40,292 nt of DNA from Lachnospiraceae bacterium (GCA_016281605.1 JAEEJA010000029.1:1-40292); one strand, 5' to 3'; shown: positions 1 to 8,255, counted from the first letter of the stretch. Notes: generated by a model not told the origin, from the sequence alone. Made by a program: numbers and translations.

Positions 1-87
1 ATAAACAGCAAGGCCATCTGATGCATTACCATTCCTGATCAGAGCCTCTTTGCCGTTTTTCAGAACAATCTTCTGCTCGTATTTCAT
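1..87 (-). CDS. Partial N-terminus of a probable GNAT-type acetyltransferase
   Basis: A minus-strand reading frame begins with ATG at 87 and runs off the window edge after 29 codons without a stop. It starts MKYEQKIVLKNGKEALIRNG, a pattern (a lysine-rich strand, then 'LKNGKEALIRN') that resembles the first beta strand of GNAT N-acetyltransferases, where a 'dG..v.IR.a...D' opening is common. A modest purine-rich AAGGGA lies upstream at the expected side. Only the first strand of the fold is visible, so substrate and true family cannot be stated. It lies on the far side of the 42-bp rlmD-end repeat at 133-174, so it may be chromosomal flank or belong to a further element. The family call is an inference from a short fragment. 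Confidence 0.45.
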   Translation of the reverse strand, partial: MKYEQKIVLKNGKEALIRNGNASDGLAVY

Positions 88-132
88 CTCTTAATCCCTT
101 CAGATTTAAAGGCGGTAACAGTAATCCTATAG

Positions 133-174
133 TCACAACCCGGCTCGGGTGAGTTTCACGACTGATTCTACATG
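133..174 (-). repeat. 42-bp direct repeat, copy of the rlmD 3' end (att-like)
   Basis: These 42 bases are identical to 1346-1387, which encode the last 13 residues and stop of rlmD (HVESVVKLTRAGL, then TGA). The match ends sharply on both sides: base 132 differs from 1345 and base 175 differs from 1388. Read on the minus strand, this copy keeps the same frame and stop, but the sequence upstream does not belong to rlmD. This is the structure left when a site-specific element integrates into the 3' end of a gene and restores its coding sequence. Confidence 0.85.
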
Positions 175-300
175 GGGCGTGAAAATGAAATAGATAGTCA
201 TTCCTCACGTCTGTTCGCACTTTTGCCTTTGAGAACATATCCACCGCTTGACTCAGCATCCAGAAATCTATCAACGAAACTGTAATTCACCGATTGTCTT

Positions 301-1260
301 TCAATCGGCAAATCTTAGCATTGGAAATGCACAGATAAGCATCAGCAGTTCATTATCAACACTTTGAGAAACGGAGATTTCAAAAAAAGGCCGCCAGTCA
401 TAATACGAATCCAAGGATGCCGGGATGAGTAGTTTTTCTTGACACCGGGTGATTCTGACAATTTGTTGATTATTACGGTAGAATACCAATTCATCCTTTC
501 CGCAATAAACGATAACAGAATCGTTTAATCTATACTGTCCCCGCTGGATAAAGGTAATCTTGCACACTACACGCTTTGTTTTTTGTTCAATTACATATCG
601 GGAAACACCGGGAATGATTGTATCATCAAAGTAGGGGCTTTCCCAGTTGATACCGTTCCCGGAAATCATAACCCACGGTTTCGGGAGAACGGGGCTTGAA
701 ACAGTAACAATCTTTTTATTTCCGTACAAAAAACTGAAGCCAAAATCGCCTGTTACAGAATATCGATATCCAATAAGATTGAAGGATTCCGTTATTGCAG
801 AAATTGTATTCCTTGATTCTTTCTTTTCCTCATAAAAGAATACAAAGCTATTTTCGTCGTTTGAATAGTGGCATATCCCTTTTTCCCGGTCTCCGTGGAC
901 AATATAATAGGCATCAAACAAAACGAGGTTATCCGCTTCAATCCAATGTATATTTGTGATATCCAGCTCTCCCTCATAAAAGAGCCCGTTTGACATAAAA
1001 ATAATGAATCCATGAATATTTATTAAAAAGCACAAATCATTGACAATAACAATATGATTCTTCCCACTTGGAGATGTATTCCGTATCATAAGCTTGTCGC
1101 CTTTAGACTCCTCCGTTTGCAGAACAGACAATAATTTCAAGTTTAAATTTTTTGCATTATTTATTATATGTGTGCGCTCAAAAATCGACTGCAGGGCCCT
1201 CAGTGATTGATCACAAAAGTATTCTTTTAGGATATCAGTGTTTTTTGAAAAACCATTCAT
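301..1260 (-). CDS. Orphan gene between rlmD-end repeats; C-terminus possibly tubby/LURP-one-like
   Basis: This encodes a 319-residue protein with no signal peptide and no clear membrane segment. It is rich in beta-strand-like stretches and ends in a hydrophobic segment (ELLMLICAFPMLRFAD). The C-terminal half alternates short strands with basic and aromatic residues, then has a W-x-P-F-F-E-I strand before the final helix. This loosely recalls tubby/LURP-one (YxjI-like) beta-barrels that close around a C-terminal hydrophobic helix, but I do not recognise a definite family. By eye its codon use is more GC-rich than the adjacent housekeeping genes. The ATG at 1260 has only a weak ribosome-binding sequence. 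It is the only complete gene between the two 42-bp repeats, so it is probably cargo or a remnant of an integrated element. Function unknown. Confidence 0.7.
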   Translation of the reverse strand: MNGFSKNTDILKEYFCDQSLRALQSIFERTHIINNAKNLNLKLLSVLQTEESKGDKLMIRNTSPSGKNHIVIVNDLCFLINIHGFIIFMSNGLFYEGELDITNIHWIEADNLVLFDAYYIVHGDREKGICHYSNDENSFVFFYEEKKESRNTISAITESFNLIGYRYSVTGDFGFSFLYGNKKIVTVSSPVLPKPWVMISGNGINWESPYFDDTIIPGVSRYVIEQKTKRVVCKITFIQRGQYRLNDSVIVYCGKDELVFYRNNQQIVRITRCQEKLLIPASLDSYYDWRPFFEISVSQSVDNELLMLICAFPMLRFAD

Positions 1261-1345
1261 GTGCTGACCTATACCCTTCCTTCATTCATTGATTCTCTTT
1301 CTCAATTGCAAAGTTATCTGAATCAAAAAAACAGCTATTCCATAT

Positions 1346-1387
1346 TCACAACCCGGCTCGGGTGAGTTTCACGACTGATTCTACATG
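1346..1387 (-). repeat. 42-bp direct repeat within the rlmD 3' end (att-like)
   Basis: This is the chromosomal partner of the copy at 133-174, and the two are identical over 42 bases. It covers the final 13 codons plus the TGA of rlmD, including the conserved HVESVV tail. Elements that enter the 3' end of rumA/rlmD and rebuild the reading frame are known in streptococci and other Firmicutes. Which copy is ancestral and which came with the element cannot be decided from this window. Confidence 0.85.
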
Positions 1388-2773
1388 AACCGTCCAAGGA
1401 AACATATCCACATTACACATCCTCACCACCTCATACCCGCTTTCCTGCAGAATATCTAAGTCCTCTGCAAGGCTTGTAGGCTTACATGATATGTAGACTA
1501 TACTTTCAACACCATAATCAATTATTTTTTTTAATGCCTTTGGATTCACTCCTTCACGAGGAGGATCAAGTATTATATAATCCGGTTTTTCTTCAATATC
1601 ATCCAGACATTTAAGCACATCTCCGGCGATAAACTCACAGTTAGTAAGCTTATTGAGAATAGCATTTTCCCTTGCTGCTATTACAGCATCCTCTACTATT
1701 TCAACACCTATTACTTTCTTTGATACATCAGCCATCATCTGTGCTATAGTGCCGGTTCCCGAGTAAAGATCATACACTGTTTTGGGTACCTTTCCACCCA
1801 TTCCTTCATCTATATACTCACGCGCCTTTGAGTACAAAGTTTCGGCCCCAAGCGTATTGGTCTGGAAAAATGAGAAAAGTGAGATTTTAAACTTTAACCC
1901 CAGTATTTCCTCGTAAATGTAATCTCTGCCATAGAGAACATCCATCTTATCACAGGAAACCGTATCCGAAACTTTATCGCTGATTATATGTATAAATCCT
2001 GAAAGATTATTAATTTTTTTCTGCAAAATTTCAGATAGTTTTATATAATTATAATCTCTCTGAGAGGAAGTCACGAGAGCTACCATCACCTCTTTGCTAC
2101 TCTCAGATCGCCTTATAACAAGGTATCTTAAGACACCCTCATGAGTTATTTTATTATAAAATTCAATATTATTTTCCTTTGCATATTCTCTTACAATTTC
2201 AATAATTTTTATAAAATCTTCATGAACGATTTTACAATCTTTCATATCCACGATATCATAAAAACTATTTCTTTTATGAAGGCCTAAAGCCAAAGGTCCA
2301 CCCTTATACTCATCTCCAAAAGTGTACTCCATCTTATTTCGGTAAGCATACATATTGGGGCTTCCATATATTCCTTCATAAATTTCATCGTATGTTTTGT
2401 CAGATTTTATAACATTTTCAAATATTTTTTTTATCTGATTTTTCTTTAATTCAAGTTGCTTTTCATATTCCATGGAGAGATAAGTACATCCTCCACATTT
2501 ACCAAAATGCGGACACAAATCTTCCTCTGATTTAGTTTCGAGTTGAGAGCGCGACTCTATCCCAAGAAGTATCCCTGTACACTTTTCTTTCCTGGATTTT
2601 TTTATTCTAAACTTAACTTTTTGCCCCGGTATAAGCGGTCCCTTAACCAGAACTCTCGTTTTCTTATCTTCTTCACTTATATCTTTATCTACTATAGTCT
2701 CAGGGTTGACATAGCCTCTGTTTGGAAACAATACCTCAACGACTGTTCCTTTACATAAATCTCCTTTTTTCAT
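1346..2773 (-). CDS. rlmD: 23S rRNA (uracil-C5)-methyltransferase, RlmD/RumA type
   Basis: This is a SAM-dependent enzyme that methylates C5 of a uracil in 23S rRNA. The roughly 475-residue protein has the full family layout. A TRAM-like beta domain occupies the first 70 residues. An iron-sulfur site follows (CPHFGKCGGC near residues 88-97, with a later Cys in DMKDCKI). The C-terminal methyltransferase domain carries DLYSGTGTIAQ (SAM binding), DPPREGVNP and the catalytic Cys in YISCKPTS. Two ATGs are adjacent (2776 and 2773); an AAAGG sits 2 bases before the first and 5 before the second, so I prefer 2773. It starts 9 bases after the chorismate mutase stop, so the two are co-transcribed. Its last 42 bases are duplicated at 133-174, marking the 3' end as an integration site. 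RlmD and RlmCD specificity cannot be separated here. Confidence 0.93.
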   Translation of the reverse strand: MKKGDLCKGTVVEVLFPNRGYVNPETIVDKDISEEDKKTRVLVKGPLIPGQKVKFRIKKSRKEKCTGILLGIESRSQLETKSEEDLCPHFGKCGGCTYLSMEYEKQLELKKNQIKKIFENVIKSDKTYDEIYEGIYGSPNMYAYRNKMEYTFGDEYKGGPLALGLHKRNSFYDIVDMKDCKIVHEDFIKIIEIVREYAKENNIEFYNKITHEGVLRYLVIRRSESSKEVMVALVTSSQRDYNYIKLSEILQKKINNLSGFIHIISDKVSDTVSCDKMDVLYGRDYIYEEILGLKFKISLFSFFQTNTLGAETLYSKAREYIDEGMGGKVPKTVYDLYSGTGTIAQMMADVSKKVIGVEIVEDAVIAARENAILNKLTNCEFIAGDVLKCLDDIEEKPDYIILDPPREGVNPKALKKIIDYGVESIVYISCKPTSLAEDLDILQESGYEVVRMCNVDMFPWTVHVESVVKLTRAGL

Positions 2774-2782
2774 CATTACCTT

Positions 2783-3076
2783 TTATTCACTTTCTCCTAC
2801 ATCTTCACCAAGCTGCATATACTGATACTTCCTGCTTATAGATATAATATATCTAAAAAGGTCCTCCAGTGCAGTCTTATTAAACTCATTATTTGCCAGT
2901 TTTTTTATGGCAGTAATCTTTTGCTCTTCCCTTTCAGGGTCATATACCTTTTTCCCGGTACTTCTTTTATAATTAGCCACATCATTGGCAACTTCCATTC
3001 TTTCCTGAAAAAGTGCAGCTATCTGCTTATCAATTTTATCAATTTTTTCTCTGCTTTCAGCTAAATCTACAACCAT
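2783..3076 (-). CDS. aroQ: Chorismate mutase, AroQ type
   Basis: This is a 97-residue all-helical protein predicted to convert chorismate to prephenate at the head of phenylalanine/tyrosine synthesis. It shows the AroQ pattern: an N-terminal helix with 'R..ID.ID.qI..L...R', then A/VA..K...G..VYDPEREEQ, then a final helix ending ISRKYQ. The catalytic Arg of the first helix, the Lys in NYKRSTGKKVYDPER and the Glu of EREEQ are present. I chose the ATG at 3076 because GGAG lies 8 bases upstream; an in-frame upstream ATG at 3157 would add 27 residues unlike the family. It is free-standing rather than fused to prephenate dehydratase or DAHP synthase. It precedes rlmD with a 9-base gap, and the stretch between it and smpB holds a copy of the dispersed hairpin repeat. 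Confidence 0.88.
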   Translation of the reverse strand: MVVDLAESREKIDKIDKQIAALFQERMEVANDVANYKRSTGKKVYDPEREEQKITAIKKLANNEFNKTALEDLFRYIISISRKYQYMQLGEDVGESE

Positions 3077-3147
3077 TATAATTCTCCATTCTTTTCTCTT
3101 AATTCTCCCACTATTTAAGTCAGAAATCATCCTAAATGCAAAAGAGA

Positions 3148-3210
3148 AGCCCCCCACCTACGCCTTAGCTTGGAGATGAGGATTTCTCCGACTTTTGTCA
3201 ATACTCGCTT
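3148..3210. repeat. Dispersed hairpin repeat, diverged copy 1
   Basis: The stretch has CCCCCCACCTACG, then TTAGCTTGGAGATGAGGATTTCTCCGACT, matching the repeats at 36183 and 40224 apart from mutations that weaken the stem. It is followed at once by TTTGTCAATACTCGCTT, which resembles the start of the hairpin at 35990. The order of the modules differs from the other copies, as if two element ends abut. It fills most of the gap between smpB and the chorismate mutase gene. Confidence 0.7.
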
Positions 3211-3214
3211 AAAT

Positions 3215-3682
3215 CTAATACAAGTTACTAACCTTAAATTTTCTCTCTGCATCACGTCTCATGTCCTTCTTTGCTATATCCTGACGCTTATCATAGAGCT
3301 TTTTACCCTTACAAAGACCAATCTCAACCTTTACGTAACTTCCGCTGAAATAGATTTTAAGAGGTATAATAGTAAAGCCCTTCTCTTTTATCTTACCGAT
3401 AAGCTTTCTTATCTCATGCTTATGAAGTAAAAGTTTTCTGGTTCTTCTTGGGTCTTTATTAAATATATTTCCTTTCTCATAAGGATTTATATGCATATTA
3501 TAGATATATACTTCGTTATTTTCTATGCGGACAAATGCTTCCTTTATACTACAGTTTCCTGCCCTTAAAGACTTAACTTCCGTACCCGCAAGACTTATAC
3601 CTGCTTCATAAGTTTCTATAACAAAATAATCATGATAAGCTTTTTTATTATTCGCTATTAATTTTACATTCTCTTTAGCCAT
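3215..3682 (-). CDS. smpB: SsrA-binding protein SmpB
   Basis: This is the small RNA-binding partner of tmRNA, needed for trans-translation on stalled ribosomes. The 155-residue protein is of normal length and carries the family signatures: an N-terminal 'N+[22 protein letters not shown]' block, [10 protein letters not shown], the central HINPYEKGN motif, and the basic tail with KLYDKR...KKD..R...RK. I chose ATG 3682 because AGGAGGG stands 4 bases ahead; the frame is open for 11 more codons upstream but those residues are not family-like. It lies 48 bases downstream of rnr on the same strand, a classic pairing, since RNase R and SmpB act together in trans-translation quality control. No tmRNA gene is visible next to it. 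Confidence 0.96.
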   Translation of the reverse strand: MAKENVKLIANNKKAYHDYFVIETYEAGISLAGTEVKSLRAGNCSIKEAFVRIENNEVYIYNMHINPYEKGNIFNKDPRRTRKLLLHKHEIRKLIGKIKEKGFTIIPLKIYFSGSYVKVEIGLCKGKKLYDKRQDIAKKDMRRDAERKFKVSNLY

Positions 3683-3730
3683 TTTCCCTCCTATCTGAGC
3701 ACGAAGTGCAATCAATTTTAATCGATACTA

Positions 3731-5929
3731 TTATTTTTCTTCCTGAACAAGGGTAAAATCTATAGTTCTAAGATCTATATTCACAGCACTCACCTTAACT
3801 TTAAGCTTGTCACCGGGCCTATATACTCTTCCAAAGTCAGCCCCTACAAGCATATGCGACTCCTCTATATATTCATAATAATCATCATAGAGAGTAGCAA
3901 GACTTATCATACCCTCAACAGTATTAGGAAGAGTGACATAGATTCCCCAGCCGGTAACACCGGAAACTGTTCCTTCGAACTCATCTCCTATAAACTGCTC
4001 CATATACTGAGCCTTCTTAAGCTTCATCACTTCCCGTTCAGCTTCATCCGCTCTTCTTTCAAGCTCGCTTAACCTTACAACTTCATCCGGAAGAATCTTC
4101 TCATAATGATTTATTCTCTTTGATGTTAGCTCACCATGAAGATTTTCCTTTATAATTCTGTGAATCTGCAAATCAGGATATCTTCTTATGGGTGAAGTAA
4201 AATGACAGTAATACTTAAATGCCAAACCAAAGTGCCCGTTACACTCTACAGTGTAGCGAGCCTGCTTCATAGAACGCAGAGTAATCATACTTATAAGCCC
4301 TTCTTCCGGTTTACCTTCTATGCTCTGTAAAAGCTTTTGTATTTCTTTTGGATGTACACTTTCATCTTTAAGCCTCAATCTGTATCCAAAGCCTTCTACA
4401 AGTGATGCAAGTTCACAGCACTTTTCCATACTTGGCGTCTCATGAGATCTAAATACAAAGGGAAGCTCCTGCCAAAAGTAATCCTCTGCGACACATTTAT
4501 TTGCCGCAAGCATAAACTCCTCTATAACCCTGTTCGCTTCACTCCTCTCATATATATCAACCTCTATAGGAAATCCTTCTTCATTTAAGGTTATTTTCCC
4601 TTCCGGAAAATCAAAATCTATAGAGCCATCCTTTTGTCTTGCCTTATGTAAGATATCTTTTAATTCATACATAAGTTTGAAAAATGTAACGAATTCCTCA
4701 TCTCTTTCACCTTCAAGCCTGTCAGGCTCAAACTCCCTAAAGTAATCAACCCCCATATCCTCTTCTACTATCTTCTTTACTGCAGTATATGACATACGTC
4801 TGTTTACTCTTATAACTGCTTCGGATATTTCATGAGAAACTATCTCACCCTTTTCATTGATGTCCATAAAAACGGACAGGGTAAGTCTATCTTCACCCTG
4901 ATTAAGGGAACAGATACCATTAGACAACCTATGAGGTATCATAGGTATTACTCTATCTGTAAGATAACAGCTCGTCCCCCTTTTAAGAGCCTCTTTATCA
5001 ATGTTTGAACCTTCCTTAACATACTCTGAAACATCTGCTATATGAACCCCAAGATGATAGTAACCCCCCTCCTTTTCAAGTGTTATGGCATCATCCAGGT
5101 CTTTAGCATCCTCACCGTCTATAGTGACCGTAAGTAAATCTCTTACATCCTTACGATTCCTTATATCATCTTCTGTAATAATCTCAGGTGTTTTTTCTGC
5201 CTCAGCCAGTACCTCTTCAGGATATTCATCCGGAATTCCATAAGCTCTGACAATTGAAAGTATATCAACACCCGGATCATTTATATGTCCGAGAATTTCT
5301 ATAACTTTACCCTTGAACTCTTCATTAAGAGTATCCGGGTATTTAAGGATCTCTACCACCACCTTATGTCCGGAAACCGCTCCGCAAGTATCGTTCTTTC
5401 CAATGTAAACAGGCTCTGTAAATCTCGAATCGTCGGACTTTACCACACCTCTGGAGCTAAGGGCTGTAAAAGTTCCTACAACTACACTGTGTCCTCTCTC
5501 AACTATACCGGTTATTACACCCTCAGGTTTATATCCGTTTTCTGCCTCACGTATTATCTTAACCTGAACGATATCAGAATCATAAGCATTGGCTGTATTG
5601 TCGGATTCTACAAATACATCTTGAGTCTCTCCCTCAACTCTTACAAACGCAAAGCCCTTCTTAGTTGCCATAAACCTTCCGACCTTTACATCACTTCCAG
5701 CCTTTTTTATGTGACCTCTCTTATCTATAAGAGCCTTACCGCTTCCCAAAAGACCATATATTATATCATTAAATTCTTTTCTCTCTTCCTTTGGAACCTG
5801 CATAAATCCGGCCATTTCACGCATAGTCATAGGCTTATACTTTTTATCTTCTAAAAGCTCCTCTATAAGCTTTTTCTTCTCTTCTAATTTTTTTTCGTTA
5901 TTATCATCATATTCATAATCCTTTTCCAT
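3731..5929 (-). CDS. rnr: Ribonuclease R (RNB family 3'-5' exoribonuclease)
   Basis: This processive 3'-5' exoribonuclease degrades structured RNA, rRNA fragments and tmRNA-tagged messages. At 732 residues it matches RNase R length. The N-terminal part has a winged-helix-like segment (about residues 20-75), followed by cold-shock domains. The RNB catalytic domain begins near residue 265 with DGEDAKDLDDAI, which holds the metal-binding Asp cluster, and continues with GVHIADVSEYV and the conserved FTSPIRRYPDLQIHR block. The C-terminus is an S1 domain (GTVSGVTGWGIYV). An acidic/lysine-rich N-terminal extension is typical of the clostridial form. The start ATG at 5929 has GGAGGAG upstream. It heads a probable rnr-smpB unit; the usual secG is not upstream, where dtd lies instead. 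Confidence 0.96.
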   Translation of the reverse strand: MEKDYEYDDNNEKKLEEKKKLIEELLEDKKYKPMTMREMAGFMQVPKEERKEFNDIIYGLLGSGKALIDKRGHIKKAGSDVKVGRFMATKKGFAFVRVEGETQDVFVESDNTANAYDSDIVQVKIIREAENGYKPEGVITGIVERGHSVVVGTFTALSSRGVVKSDDSRFTEPVYIGKNDTCGAVSGHKVVVEILKYPDTLNEEFKGKVIEILGHINDPGVDILSIVRAYGIPDEYPEEVLAEAEKTPEIITEDDIRNRKDVRDLLTVTIDGEDAKDLDDAITLEKEGGYYHLGVHIADVSEYVKEGSNIDKEALKRGTSCYLTDRVIPMIPHRLSNGICSLNQGEDRLTLSVFMDINEKGEIVSHEISEAVIRVNRRMSYTAVKKIVEEDMGVDYFREFEPDRLEGERDEEFVTFFKLMYELKDILHKARQKDGSIDFDFPEGKITLNEEGFPIEVDIYERSEANRVIEEFMLAANKCVAEDYFWQELPFVFRSHETPSMEKCCELASLVEGFGYRLRLKDESVHPKEIQKLLQSIEGKPEEGLISMITLRSMKQARYTVECNGHFGLAFKYYCHFTSPIRRYPDLQIHRIIKENLHGELTSKRINHYEKILPDEVVRLSELERRADEAEREVMKLKKAQYMEQFIGDEFEGTVSGVTGWGIYVTLPNTVEGMISLATLYDDYYEYIEESHMLVGADFGRVYRPGDKLKVKVSAVNIDLRTIDFTLVQEEK

Positions 5930-6008
5930 GTATACTCCTCCGTTTTAAGACTCATATATAGACACACATATTAACACATTGTGAACTAAAACCATAAATT
6001 CATACATC

Positions 6009-6476
6009 TTATAATTCTGTACTATCCAAATCAACTGTAAAAGGACCGTCATTTTCAATGCTTACCATCATCTCAGCGCCAAATGAGCCGGTTTCAATCT
6101 TTATCTCCGGATTTTCTGTAGATATCGCCCATTCTCTACATTTTTCAACAATATAATCATACATTTCTTCTGCGTGAACCGGGTCTCCTGCCTTTACAAA
6201 AGACGGTCTGTTACCCTTCTTACAATCAGCATAAAGAGTAAACTGAGAAACAAGCAAAAGTGAACCCGAAACATCTGAAAGGCTAAGATTAGTTTTTCCG
6301 TTTTCATCCATAAATATTCTCATATTTGTAAGCTTTTTTATCATTTTATCCGCAGTACTTCTATCATCTTCATTATTAACTCCTATAAGGACTGCAAATC
6401 CTTTATCTATTTCACCCTTTACTATTCCATCTATAGTTACAGATGCATGTTTTACTCTCTGTATCAGAAATTTCAT
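6009..6476 (-). CDS. dtd: D-aminoacyl-tRNA deacylase
   Basis: This cytosolic homodimeric enzyme frees tRNA from mischarged D-amino acids and glycine. The 155-residue product is about the family's usual length. It has the opening [11 protein letters not shown], the catalytic SQFTLYAD motif and NRPSF, followed by a C-terminal [18 protein letters not shown] block. In this family the SQxT and GP motifs form the active site; here the cis Gly-Pro is present as DGPFT. ATG 6476 has AAGGATATAG just upstream. It lies 79 bases ahead of rnr on the same strand and could be the first gene of that transcription unit. In many Firmicutes dtd follows relA, which is not the case here. Confidence 0.95.
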   Translation of the reverse strand: MKFLIQRVKHASVTIDGIVKGEIDKGFAVLIGVNNEDDRSTADKMIKKLTNMRIFMDENGKTNLSLSDVSGSLLLVSQFTLYADCKKGNRPSFVKAGDPVHAEEMYDYIVEKCREWAISTENPEIKIETGSFGAEMMVSIENDGPFTVDLDSTEL

Positions 6477-6497
6477 ATCTATATCCTTTCTTATATC

Positions 6498-6527
6498 TTG
6501 ACAAAATCTTAACTAATAAAGTATAAC
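6498..6527 (+). promoter_or_regulatory. Probable sigma-A promoter for the alcohol dehydrogenase gene
   Basis: TTGACA at 6498-6503 and TATAAC at 6522-6527 are separated by 18 bases on the plus strand, a near-consensus housekeeping promoter. It lies in the divergent gap between dtd (minus) and the dehydrogenase (plus). Transcription would start near 6535, leaving a leader of about 90 bases. Confidence 0.55.
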
Positions 6528-6621
6528 TAATACGTTATAAAAACCATCAGTTTTATCATTTACCGATGCAGTAACGATTTTTATTATAACAGAATCCATG
6601 TAAAAAAGCGAGGACACTATC

Positions 6622-7728
6622 ATGAATTTTTCATTTTTTATGCCAACAAGGGTTTATGAAGAAGAAAATTGTATAAAAAAACATGCCGACTTACTTTCTC
6701 AATTTGGAAAAAAAGCCATGATAATTACAGGTAAATCATCTGCCAGGAAAAACGGCTCTTATGAAGATGTTTGCAATGCCTTAAACTTATATGATATAAA
6801 GCATGTTTTGTTCGATGATATAGAAGAAAATCCATCCATAGAAACAGTTATGAAAGCAAGAAATGTAGGTATTGCAGAAGGTGTAGACTTTTGTATAGGT
6901 ATAGGCGGTGGCTCTCCCATGGATGCTGCTAAGGCCATTGCCCTCATGATTTATCACAAGGATAGTGACGCTACTTACCTCTATGACGCTAAAGCCACTT
7001 CCGAGCATCTTCCTGTTATCTGCATCCCCACAACCTGTGGAACCGGTTCAGAGGTTACAGGTGTTTCCGTTCTGACAATCCATGAGAAAAAAACAAAGGG
7101 CTCCATAAAGCACCGAATATTCCCGGAACTTGCTCTTATAGATGGTCGCTACCTAAAGCATGCCCCTATATCTATTATCAGAAATACAGCGATTGATTCA
7201 CTTTGTCATCTCTGTGAAAGCTACATAAATACCAAGTCTACTCCTTACAGTCGTATGTGTTCAGACGCCGGTTTAAAGACTTGGAAAGATATTAAGAGTC
7301 TTTTATTAGAGGATTCTTTAGAAAGCGCTTCCTATAGTGAACTTGCATCCCTTATGAGGGCATCAGCTTTTGCAGGCATTTCTATCGCACAAACCGCAAC
7401 CAGCATACCTCATGGACTAAGTTACCCTGTTACTTATAACCTAAATATTTCTCATGGTATGGCTTGCGGATATTTCTTATCAGCATTTATAGAAGCAGCA
7501 CCTGAAGAATTAAAGCAACACATTTTATATCTAACAGATTTTAAGGATGCAAAAGATATGCATTTCTTTATAAAAGATATTCTGCATTTTATGCCAATAT
7601 CAGATGATACTTTACAAATTGCAAAAAAAGAGCTTTGCTCAAATCAAACAAAGCTACAATCTGCACCATTTTTAATAAATGAAAGCGTTATAGATTCAAT
7701 GTACGAAAATATAAAGAGCTGGTCATAA
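6622..7728 (+). CDS. Iron-containing (group III) alcohol dehydrogenase family protein
   Basis: This NAD(P)-dependent dehydrogenase of the Fe-ADH superfamily has 368 residues. The N-terminal Rossmann-like half holds GIGGGSPMDAAKA (residues 93-105) for dinucleotide binding and IPTTCGTGSEVT (135-146). The C-terminal helical half has a complete metal-ligand set: Asp192 and His196 (AIDSLCHLCES), His264 (IPHGLSYP) and His278 (ISHGMACGY). It probably reduces a short-chain aldehyde or ketone during fermentation, but substrate cannot be read from the sequence. It is the only plus-strand gene in the first 36 kb, has its own promoter and a GAGGA ribosome site, and ends convergent with the next gene. The similar butanol dehydrogenases and glycerol dehydrogenases are alternatives within the same superfamily. 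Confidence 0.9.
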   Translation: MNFSFFMPTRVYEEENCIKKHADLLSQFGKKAMIITGKSSARKNGSYEDVCNALNLYDIKHVLFDDIEENPSIETVMKARNVGIAEGVDFCIGIGGGSPMDAAKAIALMIYHKDSDATYLYDAKATSEHLPVICIPTTCGTGSEVTGVSVLTIHEKKTKGSIKHRIFPELALIDGRYLKHAPISIIRNTAIDSLCHLCESYINTKSTPYSRMCSDAGLKTWKDIKSLLLEDSLESASYSELASLMRASAFAGISIAQTATSIPHGLSYPVTYNLNISHGMACGYFLSAFIEAAPEELKQHILYLTDFKDAKDMHFFIKDILHFMPISDDTLQIAKKELCSNQTKLQSAPFLINESVIDSMYENIKSWS

Positions 7729-7763
7729 AAATCATAAACTTTTAGATCATAATCTTCTCATAT

Positions 7764-8255
7764 TTACTGTGATTCAAAATACTTTTTACCTTTTTCAGGA
7801 TTAAAATATGTCCTAATATATCCATCCGTGGAAACGATTACGAATTCGTTGCTCTCTTCTAAGTAATATACATTATCACCATCTTCCTTTTCGGTTTTAT
7901 AAAGAGAATTTGGATTATTTACTACCTCACTGGCAGCGGCTTCGTAGTCATCCGCATTTGAAAACCCCATGTCTTTTCCATGCTTTTCAAAATGCTCTTT
8001 TTTATATTTTTCTTTTCTGAATTTGTAATCCTTTTCTTCTGTTGCTTCGCCTATAAATGTTTCCTTAAGAGGCGTAGAACTGGGAGAAACAGTAGTATTA
8101 ACACTCTTTTTATTATTACTTGTATTTGTATCATTATTATCAAATTTTGATACTGCAAAAGCAACTATCAAAACCATTATAAGAGTGTAAGCAATTCTAA
8201 AAATTCTATCTTTTATATTATTATTTTTTTTATTATTATTATCAGATTTTTTCAA
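7764..8255 (-). CDS. Membrane-anchored small protein with a possible BECR-fold nuclease-like tail
   Basis: The product is 163 residues. A short Asn/Lys-rich cytosolic tip is followed by one hydrophobic segment (about residues 20-40, IAYTLIMVLIVAFAV), a Ser/Thr/Asn linker, and a polar C-terminal domain of about 90 residues. That domain reads K-x-H-F-E-K-H-G, then a helix, VVNNPNSL, then strands VYYLEESNEFVIVS and DGYIRTYF. This order (His-rich helix, 'nP' turn, beta strands, T-Y-F) resembles the phage-associated Barnase/EndoU/ColicinE5/RelE-like (BECR) domains, but the match is by eye and activity is not established. The start is TTG at 8255 with GAGG 7 bases upstream; no ATG fits. It lies 38 bases after the ion channel gene. 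No immunity-type partner is apparent. Confidence 0.6.
   Translation of the reverse strand: MKKSDNNNKKNNNIKDRIFRIAYTLIMVLIVAFAVSKFDNNDTNTSNNKKSVNTTVSPSSTPLKETFIGEATEEKDYKFRKEKYKKEHFEKHGKDMGFSNADDYEAAASEVVNNPNSLYKTEKEDGDNVYYLEESNEFVIVSTDGYIRTYFNPEKGKKYFESQ

Noticed and set aside
26..274. 82-codon minus-strand open frame over the left 42-bp repeat
   Set aside because: It overlaps the GNAT-like start and reads the repeat in a different frame from rlmD. The frame is an effect of the duplicated sequence and has no ribosome site or family.
3077..3214. tmRNA gene (ssrA) expected beside smpB
   Set aside because: The 138-base gap is too short, has no tRNA-Ala-like ends and is largely repeat copy 1.
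5285..5854. 189-codon plus-strand open frame opposite rnr
   Set aside because: It lies wholly antisense to a well-supported gene, has Cys/Tyr/Ser-rich low-complexity sequence and no recognisable motif.
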